NCBI GenBank assembly: GCA_963691815.1
Contig: OY829655.1
Coordinates: 12,346,279 to 12,410,278, forward strand
DNA from: Echiichthys vipera
Taxonomy: Eukaryota; Chordata; Actinopteri; Perciformes; Trachinidae
Length of the DNA: 64,000 nucleotides
Reading direction: 5' to 3'
This document shows positions 40,365 through 52,620 of this stretch, piece after piece; position 1 is the stretch's first letter; each line of letters opens with the position of its first letter. The translations under genes and the position numbers were made by a program. The notes under the pieces were generated by a model. That model saw nothing but the letters and a program-made list of their open reading frames with translations, was not told the DNA's origin and made no database searches.

Positions 40365-43300
40365 CTGAAATAGACATGATAACATAACTCAGGGCTCTAT
40401 CTTTCACCTGGCACAAAGCTGTCACGGTTCGCTTCGTACCGATGCAGGTGCCATTTTCAGTCCCAGCGCCCATGTTGTATAGGTAACGAATGTACTTGCG
40501 CCCATCTGTGTGCCCATGGGTGTTTATGTCTTAAAATGAGGCGTGGTCAGGTGCATTCTTGGCACATTGTTATTTTGACACAGCAAAAAGCGATTGTGCC
40601 ATTGACCAACAAAAAACTGCTCCAAAGTAAAAGGCCCTGTATTTTACACATACAGGGCTCATTAGTCATAGTAAGATTAGTGATTCACAGACTGCTTTTA
40701 TATCTGCTCCGTATTTATATGGATTGGTCATTAAAAGTAACATTCTGATTAATAGGGCATGGGTGAAAAACGTACGTCAATGAGGAAAACATTAATCACA
40801 TTCTCTAGAATGTGAACAGATCAGAGATCAGAGCTGCTGCTCCACTGTGCGCATTTATGCATGAGAAACAGTAACTTCAATGATTATTTCAGAAGCTAAA
40901 CATTTAGTTCTCTTTCCTCTCTCAAGTCTCTCAAGTGCAGTTTTTAGTTTTGCAGTGACCATTGCTCCACGTTATGCACAGGCTAACCACGGCTCTGTAG
41001 CATCATTAAAGCTGAAGACGGTAGCTTTGCTCTGATTGGTTGTCAGTCAGGCGCAGTGGAATCACAACAAATGAATGAGTGAATCCATTAGTTTAAAATT
41101 ATGGTGAAATCTTTTGAGTCCAGGCTGTCTATGCATAAATGTTTTCTATATGCTGTGTTGCTTCTGTTCTTGGCCAATTCACCCTTTAAAAACAGCGATT
41201 TTATCTCTAATGGGACACACCTGGTTAAATAAATTCTAAATTAAAATAATAATGAATTAAAAAAATGGCTATGGCAACTACAACCCTTGGATACATTATG
41301 CACTAGATTTTAAATCCTGTTCAGCCAATTATACAATGCCAATTGCACACCTATTCTTTAGTTTAGCATGCTAAGATTTGCTAATTAGCACTGAACAAAT
41401 AAATGCAGCTGTACTACTAAGAAGTGTCATATTTTAGCAAGTATTTGGTCATAAACTTAAGTATTCTATTTGAATCTCATGGTGGCACTAGAGGAAAAGT
41501 CAAGGGATCACCTCGGTCATCAACATTATCATCTGATGTACAATCCAAATCGGTCTTTAGATGCAGATATATTATCCTAGTTAAGTAAACAATGTGTCCT
41601 GTTGAATGCACCAGAGCCATGGGGATCACCAAAGTCAGTAGGATTCATAGTTTGTAAATCATGGATGTCTGTTTTAAATTTCATGGAACTCCATACAGTA
41701 ACTGTATTTGTGAAACGGTGTTTCAGCCTGGAACAAAGCAGAGGACCAACTGACTGAAAAACCAACATTGATATGATAACAAAATGATGTGGCTAATGTG
41801 TTGTTTGTGCTTGCACTATTTTATTCTTTATTCACAACAATACATGTGGAACTTAACTTAGTGAGAACATAATAACAAAAATAATAATACAAAACAGCAG
41901 TGTAAGTGCTTTCCCCACCAACACCATGATAAACCTCTACAATACTAGAATTTAATTTGTCTTCATTAACTCTGATAACCACAGTAAATACATCATTACA
42001 TAGATGCATTGTTAAACTATGGACTGTATGTGTAAGTCATAGGTACAATGACTGTATTCAGCATAACTAACTCCAGCAATCAGATTGATAAAAAAGATCA
42101 AGTTGTCTTGATAATTTCAGATGAAATGCATCCACCTACCAGACACAAGCATGATAAGAAGCTTCCCATTCTTGTTGAGGAGACTCTGGAAGAAGCTGAT
42201 GGTAGCTCCAGGATTCTTCACATAGTACAGCATCTGTCGATTTCACCACAGATAATGAGCTGCTAACTGGATTCATAGAGCTCCTAATTATAACGCCATG
42301 CAAGACAGATGTCGTAATGGGATTAATTACCGTGGAGCACTGCCAAATTAATATGACCTAGATGTGTCAAAAATACAGTCGGTTGGCCAGAAGCACTACG
42401 TCGGCAACACACTACCTGTATCATGTGAATGAAGTCGGCCTTCTTAGTCATCTTGTTCACTCTCCGGTGCTCCTCAAACTCAGTGGAAGTCATCGTGTTC
42501 CAGGTAAATTTGACATAATCTAAACCTGGTTTCTGTGACACCAAAGCTGCATCAGCAGACACAAACAGGGTTGTGGAAAATATTTGATACAGTACACAGT
42601 GTTACAAGCTGTATTGTTACATTTTATTCAGTGTGAATGATAAATATTTAAATTATATACCAGATAAATTACAACATAACTTAATTTAAGTCAGGAAACA
42701 TGCCACATTCTTACTTAGAATTCCCTGTATAATACAGTAATGTTAACACTGAAACATGACACTTAAGTGTCTACACAGACAATTTTTATTTTAGGCCATA
42801 ACATTTGCTCGTCACATTGTTGGATATTATTTATTTGTAATTAATATGGATTCATTTAGAATTTGCATCTCAGTTGTGAGTCAGCCTCAGCAGATCTCTC
42901 ACATCAGAGTCTACCAACATATTCAATCCAGTATCAACCATAATGCAAGAAGGAGCATACATTTCCCCTCGGCCTGGCTAAAGGAGGCAAGTATGAGAAA
43001 ATCTTGATAACACAAAAGATTCCCACATCCTTTACAACATGCTCTTGAAAACCCTAATTCAGACACTAAGCTTAGTGAACCCCTTTCCAGAAATTCAAAC
43101 TGCGGGGCGGCTGGTGGCTTAGTGGTTAGAGCTGAATGTCCTCGAGGCAGAGGCTGCGGGTTAGACTCCGACCTGCGGCCCTTTGCTGCATGTCTCCCCC
43201 TTTCTCTCTCACCCCATTTCTTGTCATATAATAAAGGCTTGGAAAAACTGCCAAAAATAAATCTAATAAAGAAAAAAATTCATACTGCATCAACAGAAAT

Positions 43301-46300
43301 CCCTAATAATAATAGTAATAATAATAATAATAATAATAATGAGTCAGCGCAACAGACTTTTTCAATTATATGTGTATGTGTGATTAATTAGTAAATGGAC
43401 TTGTACTTATATAGCGCCTTTCTAGTCTTCTGACTACTCAAGGCACTTTCACACTACTTGTCACATTCACCCATTCACACAGATGGTAGTGGACATCAAC
43501 ATACCATCTAATCTAATCTAACCATTCACACCAGATTTACACACCCATGCGCAGCACAGGGAGCAATTCGGGGTTTAGTGTCTTGCCCAAGGACACTTCG
43601 ACATGCGGACCGCCGATCTCTTGAATGGAGGACGACCCACTCTACCACTGAGCCACAGCCGCCCAATTAGTGAAAGCAGTACTAGAAGTATATGAAACTG
43701 GATTCAGTTTTTACTCAGACACTTTAGAAAGGTGGATACTTGCTGAGGTATTGAATCTGGAGCATCCCCCTACTACTGTAATGCATAAATAACTGTCACT
43801 AATGTACTAATGTGAAAGCCAAGGGCAGCTTTAAAATGTATTCTCTTCATTAAAAATACAATGGTATGTAAGATTCACGGGTGTCTGTACCTCTGTACTT
43901 ATAAAGCTGAGTGCTGCTGGGCTCCACCACCTCGTTATCCACCGTCACCCCAGGGTGTTTCAGATGGAGCTGGGACAACATCTCGAGGTCAATCTCACCT
44001 AAGGGCACCAGTATTTATTTTTATTATGAAAATCACCCATCTATAATAGGACTTGTCAGTTTTGCAGACAATTATACATTTGAATCTCAGAATAAACTTA
44101 ACTCAAAGCTCAAACCCTGAGTCATCACTACAGCATTACTTTCAATATAATTTGGCCACAGGCAGGTGATTTTGTTCTTATTGAAGCTGACACAGCCATG
44201 TACAGGAGTAGATCCAGGCAAAGAAGCTAATCTCAGCAGACCCAGAATATTTCTGCTTAGTTTGAATAATACCTTGCAGGGAAGGTTTGTAGTCAAAATT
44301 AATGGATTTTACAGTCAATTACAGAATTTGCACCATCGCTCCATTATGATACTGACATTACAGCTCAGGTAAATTACAAGCATTGGCTTTGACAAAGTGA
44401 AGGGTAATAGCACTCATGGGCTATTGTAGGTTTGCTCAGGAATAAATTAAAAGAGAAATATGCTGCTTTTATATATGGATGTCCAGTCAGTGTTGATGGT
44501 AAATGTAGTATACAGGCTATTTGAGCTTGGATTTCTACTTCTGGTAGCCAGGGGGCATTAGAAAAACGTTCTTGTCCTCTTTTCCTTTAATGCAAACTAA
44601 CAAAGTTTCAGGGAAAATGTCATCACAAAATCCCCAAAAAGAGGGAAAGAGGCAGAGGCCAAATTCCCCGCCCCTCCAGTGGGACCCTCCAGAAGCCCAC
44701 TGCACCATCCTTAACTGCCAGTAGGTCTTGCCAGGACACCGATTGGCCAACTCACCATGGCTCTGAACACGCATAACTTGGAGCCTGACATGATGGATTT
44801 TCATGTGACTTGAACCTGCGATTCTCACGTAATTTTGTGATAATTCAGCTGCTGTGCAAGACAAAGTTCAGATCACACAGTACATACAAAAGCAGGCTAC
44901 ACTTTGCTTGGTGTCAAAAACTTGCACACAATGCATCCTGGTACATGTAGGCATTGCTAGCAGGGCTCCACAAACAGGAGAACTCAGCTTTGTCAGTCAA
45001 AATGACACAAATGGAGTTTGGACAACTGATTTACTGCTTCAGTCAACTACATCTCAAGCCATCAACACTGATCGTAAATCCACATAAAAAGTGGTACATT
45101 TTCCCTTTAACCTTGAGCTCACTTTGTATGCATCTGTCCAGGTTTTAGATTAATCTTTAACGTGAGTCACTGACAAACTCTTGGCAATGATAGTATGGTT
45201 AAAGGTTTTTTACTGCTACAGCAATAAACGACAGCAGAGCTGAAGGAACACTAACAGCAGACTGATTCAACAACACCTCCTCGCCTTCGCTGTCTGCTGC
45301 AGAGGTCGCTCTTTACCGTGTCACATAGAACACAAGAGAAGTTCAGCAGTAAAAACGTCTTATACTATGTGTTCTTACCAGCTCCACTTCCAACTCCAAT
45401 GACATTAAGATGAGACTTTCCACCTCCAATGCTGAGGGGAGAGCAGAAAAGCACCTTGAGTTTTCAGAACAGTCAAGTCTGGAAATTCACACCCTCCAAC
45501 CTGCCAAATGTGGGTCATATTTCTGGGCTTGTAACTGTCAATTCTGCATAACACATTTGAGGTGTTCTGATGTAGCGTCTGAAGCAGCTGCAATATCAAG
45601 GCTTTCAGTGTTACTATTGCATATTCTGTCACTCAGCGCCTGATGTTTAACACTATTACACTTTTTTATTCACTTGTGAGTCATATCGCTCCAGATATGT
45701 TCCTCGTGTTTCTTACACAGTCACAGGGTTTAGTCCTTTGCAGCATGGAATTGGCCTCAAGCTTACATCAGCACAGAAAAAGTGCAAGAAGAAAAATTCC
45801 ATAAACACTCACTCATTGTCATTCACATGCACACCTTGTTTTAGCAATCAAGCTATGTACATTTGTGCAGCCACTTAATTAGTTTTGTTGGCATAACAGT
45901 AAGACACAGCATGATCAAACCCATAAATAATATTCACATATTCTTTAGGGTTTTGAGTTTAGTCCTAACTGACTAACACTCCTGAATGATTTCAACACTA
46001 ATGATCAAGCGCATGTTAGTTGATTTGCACAGGCTGCGTGCTTAATTGTTTGTGTGCAAGTCTTGAAGCTGTATTTTTTTCAATGCTACAAAACAACAAT
46101 GCTATTTTCATCAATTTATTGCCTAACCCAAACCAAGTAGTTTTGTAGCCTAAATCTAACCAATCTGTGAAAATAATAAGTCATAAAAACCCAGGCGGGG
46201 TTTGATATATGGTCTCCTGGATGAAAGTCCAATGCTTAACCCACTTACCCACATTTAAATACCACAATACTACATTTTGTCGCTCTTTGAGGTGGTGGAT

Positions 46301-47662
46301 TAGGGATCAGGTGGATTATTTTCACCCAGGTGTAAATAGACACTCTGTTAAATGATATAACAATGCATTTACATTTCTGTTTTTCAAAAAGGAGATATTT
46401 GCACATACAGTTATCTAAGATGCATTGGAAATGATCACTTAAGTCTTGACAAAAGAAGATCCTGCACACTGCTGTTGATCAGCATCCTAATTTATTGATC
46501 CCACTAGCATTTCAGTCCTTCTAGACCTTGACGAGAGTGTTTTAAACACTTGATGTTAAATACATAATGCTCCGCCCAGTGTGCGTTATATAAATGATGT
46601 AAATTCTGTTGTAAATAGACTGTAAAGACTGTCTACTGTATGTGCTGAGGTGTCTAACTTGCTCCTTTCTCTTTTTTCTTCTCAAATATGTCAAATTTGA
46701 TGTGACTGATTGTACACATGTTGGTGTCGCTCATTGAGAGAAACAGGAGAATAATTGTGCCTGCAGAAAGGGCAAGGAATTATTTATTATTCTTTTTATT
46801 TATGGTATATCACTTTAAAAGCTATTAACTATAGGCCTTGTGGTAGTAATAAGGGAGACTTCTTGACTCTGACTGGTTGTCGGTTGGGTGCAGTGGATCT
46901 AGTAGATTCCATTTTTATGTCTCATTTTTAGTGATGGACCGATACATCTGCCAGCCGATATTATCAGCTGATATTTGCGTTTTTTTAGGTGTCCACAGAC
47001 AGCTCCATGTTGCTGAAGACGCCTTTTTTAAGCTGAAGACGCCTTTTTTAAGTTCAATAAATGTTCCTTTTTTTAAATTGAGACTCGTAACATTTGTTAT
47101 AATCATTGTGTAATTTTTATGATGTAAAATGAGGGAGCAAAAGTAGTATCAGCTCAAGAAAATCATCTAATCCGTATCGGTTATCGGCTAAGGCTGATGA
47201 AAAAAAAAAAACGGTATCGGCATTGGCCCTAAAATATCCATATTGGTCGATATTACTCATTTTGCTGTGAGAATATATTGGCAATTTCAGCAAATATGAG
47301 AAAAAAACATGTTTTTTGAAGAACGGTAGTTCTAGTTTTCATGAATTTAATGAAATTGTGTAACACAATATCTAGATATATAATTCCATCAAGATACGAT
47401 TCCATTAAAAGATGTATTATATTGTCAATTGTGTGCATGCAGCTTCACTCATAAAAAGTTTGTGTTAATGTATGTGTGTGTGTGTGTGTGTCTGTGTGTG
47501 TGTTTGTGTGTGTGTGGCACATTACCTGGCCAGTATATCTGGCAGCATATTGTGGATGAAGGCCCGCATACACTGATGCTCAGAGGAGCGCTCCAGAAAA
47601 AGCTGGAAGGATTTCTGGTATCTGCTATCATCATTAACCAGACTCTTCAGTGATGATGCCAT
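40003..47662 (-). CDS. hnmt: histamine N-methyltransferase, canonical copy C (six coding exons)
   Basis: Cytosolic enzyme that transfers the methyl group of SAM to the imidazole N of histamine, the main non-oxidative route of histamine inactivation. Exons are 47662-47526, 45431-45379, 43998-43891, 42546-42416, 42233-42140 and 40364-40003. They join to 885 nt, 294 aa. It starts MASSLKSLVNDDSRYQ, close to human HNMT. SAM loop: IGVGSGAGEIDLEML, then NEVVEPSS. Tyr15, Phe19, Glu28, Gln143, Tyr146, Tyr147, Trp179, Trp183 and Asn283 all fall at human numbers, so the histamine site looks complete. A noncoding first exon lies near 50.4 kb. Large introns have taken up a LINE, SINEs and small DNA transposons. 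An ATTAAA signal lies at 39903-39908. It is downstream of a THSD7 gene in the same orientation, as in human. Confidence 0.95.
40390..41045. repeat. non-autonomous DNA transposon in copy C intron 5
   Basis: Begins about 25 bases upstream of the exon 6 acceptor. It contains CAGGGCTCTATCTTTC, GCCCATGGGTGTTTATGTC, ATGAGGCGTGGTCAGG and GCGATTGTGCCATTGACC. This resembles a teleost MITE family I have seen often, with no transposase. Confidence 0.5.
41335..41795 (-). repeat. dispersed teleost repeat in copy C intron 5
   Basis: Contains TTAGCATGCTAAGATTTGC, GTGGCACTAGAGGAAAAGTC and AGTCAGTAGGATTCATAG. The related copy at 53040-53400 shares GGGGACCACGAATG-type and GTGGACCATCTGACAGACC-type words. Class unknown; orientation arbitrary. 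Confidence 0.5.
42140..42233 (-). CDS. hnmt: hnmt copy C coding exon 5
   Basis: 94 nt encoding MLYYVKNPGATISFFQSLL and KLLIMLVS. Acceptor TCGACAG, donor GTAGGTGG. Confidence 0.93.
42416..42546 (-). CDS. hnmt: hnmt copy C coding exon 4
   Basis: 131 nt encoding ALVSQKPGLDYVKFTWNTM and ending KADFIHMIQ with Gln143. Acceptor GATGCAG, donor GTAGTG. Confidence 0.93.
43104..43272 (+). mobile_element. tRNA-derived SINE in copy C intron 3
   Basis: Head GGGGCGGCTGGTGGCTTAGT then GGTTAGAGC (A-box-like) and GGTTAGACTCC (B-box-like), with tail TCATATAATAAAGGCTTGG. Same family as the SINE at 20082-20255. Confidence 0.8.
43306..43341 (+). repeat. (AAT)n microsatellite
   Basis: Short AAT tract between two SINEs. 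Confidence 0.9.
43396..43664 (-). mobile_element. second tRNA-headed SINE in copy C intron 3
   Basis: Reading the minus strand: GGGCGGCTGTGGCTCAGTGG, TAGAGTGGGTCGTCC, then TTGGGCAAGACACTAAACCC and a tail with GGCGCTATATAAGTACAAG. Different family from the neighbouring SINE, opposite orientation. Confidence 0.75.
43891..43998 (-). CDS. hnmt: hnmt copy C coding exon 3
   Basis: 108 nt encoding GEIDLEMLSQLHLKHPGVTV, then NEVVEPSSTQLYKYR. This matches the SAM-binding acidic loop of human HNMT. Acceptor CCCTTAG, donor GTACAG. Confidence 0.93.
45379..45431 (-). CDS. hnmt: hnmt copy C coding exon 2
   Basis: 53 nt encoding IGGGKSHLNVIGVGSGA. Acceptor CCCTCAG, donor GTAAGAAC. Confidence 0.92.
46925..47260. 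mobile_element. MITE in copy C intron 1
   Basis: Left part GTGATGGACCGATACATC then CAGCCGATATTATC. Right part contains CGGTATCGGCATTGGCCC and ATATTGGTCGATATTA. The ends are partly complementary and rich in CCGAT words, as in a widespread fish MITE family. No ORF. Confidence 0.55.
47469..47516 (+). repeat. (TG)n microsatellite beside hnmt copy C exon 1
   Basis: About 45 bases of interrupted TG lying ten bases from the exon 1 donor. Confidence 0.9.
47526..47662 (-). CDS. hnmt: hnmt copy C coding exon 1
   Basis: 137 nt encoding MASSLKSLVNDDSRYQ, then RSSEHQCMRAF and LPDILA. Tyr15, Phe19 and Glu28 are conserved. A CAG acceptor ends at 47673, ten bases before the ATG. Donor GTAATG. Confidence 0.92.
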
Positions 47663-47903
47663 GGCAAATAATCTGGCAAAACAATATTTCCATCAACAGC
47701 TAAGAGGGTCATACGGGTAGCCTAATCTGTAAAACAAGAGTGTTCTTCTTTTCAGTTTCCCCCCTAAATACAGTTGCTGTTGCAGGTTTACACTTTGGGT
47801 GGTACTGTACCATCTGTAATGGGAGTTAGAGTTCTGCTGTCATAGGCTACATGTCATGATAAGTACTTATTCATTGTGGGTGGTAATATTAGATGTTTTG
47901 TTT

Positions 47904-49820
47904 TCAGTTCAGTTCAGTTCAGTTCAGTTTATTTTCAGACATTTCAGACAAAGACATTTCATGACAAACACAAAAAAATGTATAAGGTCTGAAAAAAGGG
48001 AATAGGCAGAAGCTAAGCTTATAACGCCTACCCTTTAAAATACATTCATTTGGTAGCTGCTACACACAGGTCAAAAAGAAAATGTCTGATACTGAATTTA
48101 TTGCTGCTGTCAGCATACACAATCAACATATGTTTGAATAATGTTCCTCTTGAGAACAGTTTTAAATTAAATTAATGTTCTGCAGTCTTTTAAATCTATG
48201 GCCAAATCACTCCAAACATTCACTCCAACAACAGAAATACAATGACTTTTTGCATTTGTTCTAACAATGGGCTTTTTTAGCACGTCTTGCCCTCTCAGCA
48301 GATAGGTACTTTCCCTTTCCTCAAACAGGTTATGAATCAGAATGGGGAATTGATTCATCTTTATTTTAAATATAAATTGTGCCGTTCGAAAGTAAACCAA
48401 GTCCTTGAATTTCAAGGCTTTTTTTCGGATGAAAAGTGTATTTGTGTGTTCCCTTTATCCAGCTTTATTTATAAGTCGCATTGCCCTTTTTTGGATCAAA
48501 CTGATTGGTTTGGTGTTCGTTTGGTATGTGTTTCCCCACACCTCCAGACCATAGGTCATGTAGGGGAGCACCAAGGAACAATACAATACATATGTTTGAT
48601 CATTTAAATATTCTTTAACCTTACTAATGACCGCTAATGATTTGCAAACTTTTGCCTTTATTTAATTTATGTGATTTTTCCAACTTAGCTTATTTTGCAA
48701 TATTATTCCTAAAAACTTAATTTCATTTACTTGTTCAATCTCTGTATCATTTATAATTACATTTGTTTCCACATTGATTGGACAATTTGCAAATATTATA
48801 AATTTAGTTTTCTTTAAGTTCAGAGTTAATTTATTTATTCGAACCAATGCGTCAATATTTTAAATTCATTTTCTACAGCTTCAAATAATGCCTTTAAATC
48901 TCTACCACAATAAAGTATGTTCGTATCATCTGCAAATAATATAAAGTGCATTGTTTTTGAAACCAAACATAAATCATTAATGTAAATTATGAACAACAAA
49001 GGACTCAACACTGACCCCTGGGGGAGTCCACAGGTCACTGACATGGTCTCTGAGTCGGTGCCATCAAAGTGGACATATTGGGATCTGTTGCTCAAATAAC
49101 TTTGGATCCAGTAAAGGGCCACACCCTTGATCCCATATCTACTAATTTTTTTCAGCAAGAGATCATGGTTCACGGTGTCGAAAGCTTTGGTAAGATCCAG
49201 GAATAAACCAACAGGATATTGCTTATGTTCTATTGCATTTGTTATATTTTCAACTAGGTCCACCAAAGCTAAGGTTGTGGTTCGGTCAGGTCTAAAGCCA
49301 TATTGCTGTTCACAGAGTATGTTATATTTTTCTAAGTAATTATACAATCGTATATGGAAAAGCTTCTCCAATATTTTAGAAAATTGGGATAGTATGGAAA
49401 TAGGTCTATAATTTGTGAATGTGTGTATATCAGCAGACTTGTAAACCGGGATGACTTTTGCCATCTTCATCCTTTCTGGGAATACCCCTGTTTGCAGGGA
49501 CAGGTTAAATAAAAAGGTGATTGGAATTATTACATAATCAATTATTTATTTTAATATTGACTTGTCCAATCCACCAGAGTCTGATGACTTTTTACTTTTT
49601 AACTTTTTCACAATGGAAACAATTTCATTTTCATCTGTGAGATGTAGAAATATACTGTTTCCCTGCTTTGGGAAGAGATCCTCCTCATTATGGTAGTTTG
49701 GTATTTATTTTTCTAAGTTAGAACCTATTTTACTAAAGTAGTTATTACATTCAGAAGCAATTTCGTTTGGCTGGGTGATCAAATGTCCATAATTTATTTC
49801 AAAGTGAGAAGGGAAGGTTT
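47904..49820 (-). mobile_element. 5'-truncated non-LTR retrotransposon (CR1/L2/Rex-like) in the 5' UTR intron of hnmt copy C
   Basis: Reverse transcriptase domain on the minus strand (49470-48835), with FTNYRPISILSQFSKILEK, QQYGFRPDRTTTLALVDLVE, LFLDLTKAFDTVNHDLLLKK, GLPQGSVLSPLLFIIYINDL and the catalytic FADD in HFILFADDTN. It continues in another frame at 48847-48662 and 48415-48167, then reaches a tail of AATAAACTGAAC repeats at 47904-47930. An in-frame stop and a frameshift show it is inactive. It is in the same orientation as the host gene. Confidence 0.88.
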
Positions 49821-50366
49821 AAAGGTTTAAGGTTTAAAATAAGTAATTATAGTAGTAGTAAAATATGTTTATCTAGCCTTTTCCTTGAATGAATATTTAC
49901 TTTCTGAAAACATAATGTAGCCACTGCAGATCCCACCCTTTTACAGTGATCACACACAGCCTGCTGCCCTCGGGGTGTTTGGACCTGTTGCTGAAAACTG
50001 AAGGCTGGACTCCCAATATGAAACCAACTTCAGTCTGGCGGATGGCTGTTCTTCGTGCTGGCTAAAGGATATCTGAACCTGAGCATGTATCCAGCTGCTG
50101 CACGCCATACGTGTGTTTACTGCCACGACACAGCCGCCTGCCTGTTTGGTTGTGTGCAGAAATGTTCCCGAGAGCGGCGGAATAAATCAAATAAAACAAC
50201 AAGCAGCTCAACACAGGAGCGGCTCGGAGCTTGTAGCGTAAGCCTTCAGCGACGAGCAAGTTGTTCGCTCGGTAAATGTCACAGCGTATGTCTAAATCAT
50301 ATTCATTGTGCATGTGGTGTTTTTAAGATGAACACGTTGGATCAAAACGCGTCATTTTTCACTTAC

Positions 50367-50455
50367 ATGTAGTGCAGCAGCAGGGAGTCCGGAGAGATCT
50401 GTGGCGTGGAAGAAAACCCTCCCACCAGCCCGAGCTTCCCTTTAAGGAGGGAGGC
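50367..50455 (-). other. hnmt copy C noncoding first exon (probable)
   Basis: A strong donor (CACTACAT/GTAAGTG) at 50367 ends a GC-richer stretch running to about 50455. The surrounding 50.05-50.5 kb has more CpG than its neighbourhood, as expected of a housekeeping-type promoter. The transcription start is not defined by sequence alone. Confidence 0.5.
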
Positions 50456-50469
50456 AGAGAAAAAAAGAA

Positions 50470-51640
50470 CCCAGTGATAAGAGCGTTCACGTAAGTCCAT
50501 ATGCCGACGAGTAATTCTCAAGACACACACAGTAGGCTAGTTGACAGACATGCTGCATATGCTCAAATGAAACGTTTGACTTGAAAAACATCTGCTGCGT
50601 ATATTCCTTAAACAAACATGAAATAGCATTAGGGAGCAGGGGAATTAAGTCACTGTTCTAATGTCTGCGGTTAAATGACTGGACAATCAATTTAGGAGGA
50701 AAAGCAATTTACAGTGTTGGTTTGGTTTGATTTGGATTAATATCATATGAAAAAGGCTTTAATATGGACATTTGCATCAGAAAGACACGCCCTTTAGTAT
50801 AAAATAATAATGACAGCAATATATATTTGCATGCATAGTGTTGCCATTGTCCTACATTTATTTGGCTGTATGAAAATGGAATGCAAAAGCCTCTAAAAAC
50901 TTGCTTGACTTGAGCAATCCATCATGTCAGCTTTACTCTTGTCAAAGATACATCATTGTTGCATATCATATGTAGCCCTGCACTTCTGCATCACCTCACA
51001 AATGGAATGGAACTTTGACAAGAATAAGAGTAGATGATATCCATTGTGATTTATTTCAGGTCTCTGCGAGCATATTTTCTCACTGCATGGAAACAAATGC
51101 CTGGAAATATATTTTTTAAAGAGAAAGGACCATAAGCATGCTTTGATAAGGTCAGGAGAAATGTGAGGCATATTGTAATATGCTCTAAAATACGACAATA
51201 AGGAAGACAGATAGCACATGTCGTATATTTTCGTGGCAGAGGATGGTTAGTTTGAGATAAAACAAGACACTTTCATTTCAAGGAGAGCTAATGAAAGAAA
51301 TGTCTTTTGGCTTGTCCACGTCTTCTGGATTCCTCAGTTGTTATATCAGACAGGAAACAGGCCAATCATTTAAATTAGATTGTAATCGGGCCACAGACCC
51401 CATCTGATAAGATTTTAATCCAGGGAGTGAATCGTGGAAGGAGATTATAGACGGATATAATTTGTAGCCAGCGGTTTATAATGTAGTTGTTCGACATTTC
51501 AATTGATGACTCCAACATCTATTAGACTTTTAGGGCACATCGTTTCTGCATTATTAGGAGACTGGGGCCATTCTTTTCAGTTATATCCGGCTAAAGTATG
51601 TTAAGCTTTTTTTTTTCCTGATTTAATGTGTGAAATCTAT
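50470..51640. other. intergenic DNA upstream of hnmt copy C, possible conserved noncoding element
   Basis: No gene. 50930-51560 has balanced composition, no simple repeats and motif-like words (CATCTGATAAGATTTTAATC at 51401-51420, containing GATA-like and homeobox-like sites). It could be a thsd7b/hnmt enhancer. Inference from texture only. Confidence 0.3.
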
Positions 51641-51649
51641 ACCTATCTA

Positions 51650-52620
51650 TATCTTGTGGCACCTGACAGATTTTAACCTGCCGAAGATGATGGTGCACCT
51701 CTACACCAACGACACAAAGTCCATGCTCACTTCCTCCATCACCATTTGTTACACTGCTGCCACTGCTAAAGACAAAGGCAGACTGCAGCGCATCATTCTA
51801 TTTGTGACTGGCTGCAATCTCCTAACCTGACTTCGCCAGATGCATTGATTCGCATTTGCTCAGCATATCTATCTGGAAACTCTCGTTTGGAGATCTTTTG
51901 AGAAGGGGCGAAAATTCTGGTTGCTGATTGGATAAACCATCTGTCTATTACCAACATACAGGCCAAATCAACCAATCAGATCAATGAAGCGTATGGCCTA
52001 GAGCTCAGAAAAGTACAAAACAACATGTCGGCAAAGGATATTTTCAGTTTGTGCAACGCAAATTTACATCTAAAAGGCACAATTTCAGGTGCCCGGTCCA
52101 TATTCTAACAGAAGGATCCAGAGAAAAAAGCGTTAGCAAGCGGCTTGCTCGATAGCTGTGCTCATCTCATCCGCGGATTCCGCCATGTTGTTTACACTGA
52201 ACAGTTGCTTCTCCTTTTCACACTTAAATCTGCCTCAAAATTTGGTTGGTCGGTCGCTTGGAAAACTTCTCCAAATTTTCTTTGCCGCACGTTACCAGAC
52301 TGATCTGTGAGTAAAATACAATGGAGCTCGCAAGATCAGGATGGTCTCACAAGGCTACCAATCTCCAGGACCTGTACACCTCCTGGACCCTGAGGCAGAC
52401 AGGAAAGACTCTGGCAGGGGGCTGTGGTCCATCAGGGCCAAAACCTCATGCCACAAAAACAATTTCTTCTCAATTGTAGTTGGCCTCATCAACAAGGCCT
52501 GGGGCCCACACTGACACCAACTCTTACTCTTTTAACACTTTTACTGTGCGCACCTAACACCAAGGCACATTCTTTATACATTACTCTGCAATAAAACCCA
52601 TTCTGATTCTAACATTTACT
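51650..52620 (+). mobile_element. LINE 3' fragment interrupted by a hAT MITE
   Basis: The plus-strand frame reads AATAKDKGRLQRII before the insert and LQDLYTSWTLRQTGKTLAGG after it, a pattern seen near the end of fish LINE ORF2. The tail has GCAATAAAACCCATTCTG. The interruption is at 51823-52358. Confidence 0.6.
51823..52358. mobile_element. non-autonomous hAT-like element nested in the LINE
   Basis: Starts TAACCTGACTTCGCCAG and ends GGTCTCACAAGGCTAC. Both sides carry the 8-bp direct repeat CAATCTCC (51815-51822 and 52359-52366), a perfect hAT-type target duplication. No transposase. Confidence 0.85.

Noticed and set aside
40365..40473. Start of the 156-codon minus ORF as the N-terminus of a single-exon gene
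   Set aside because: The extra residues come from intron and MITE sequence. The TTTCAG acceptor and the perfect in-frame join to exon 5 show that it is a terminal exon.
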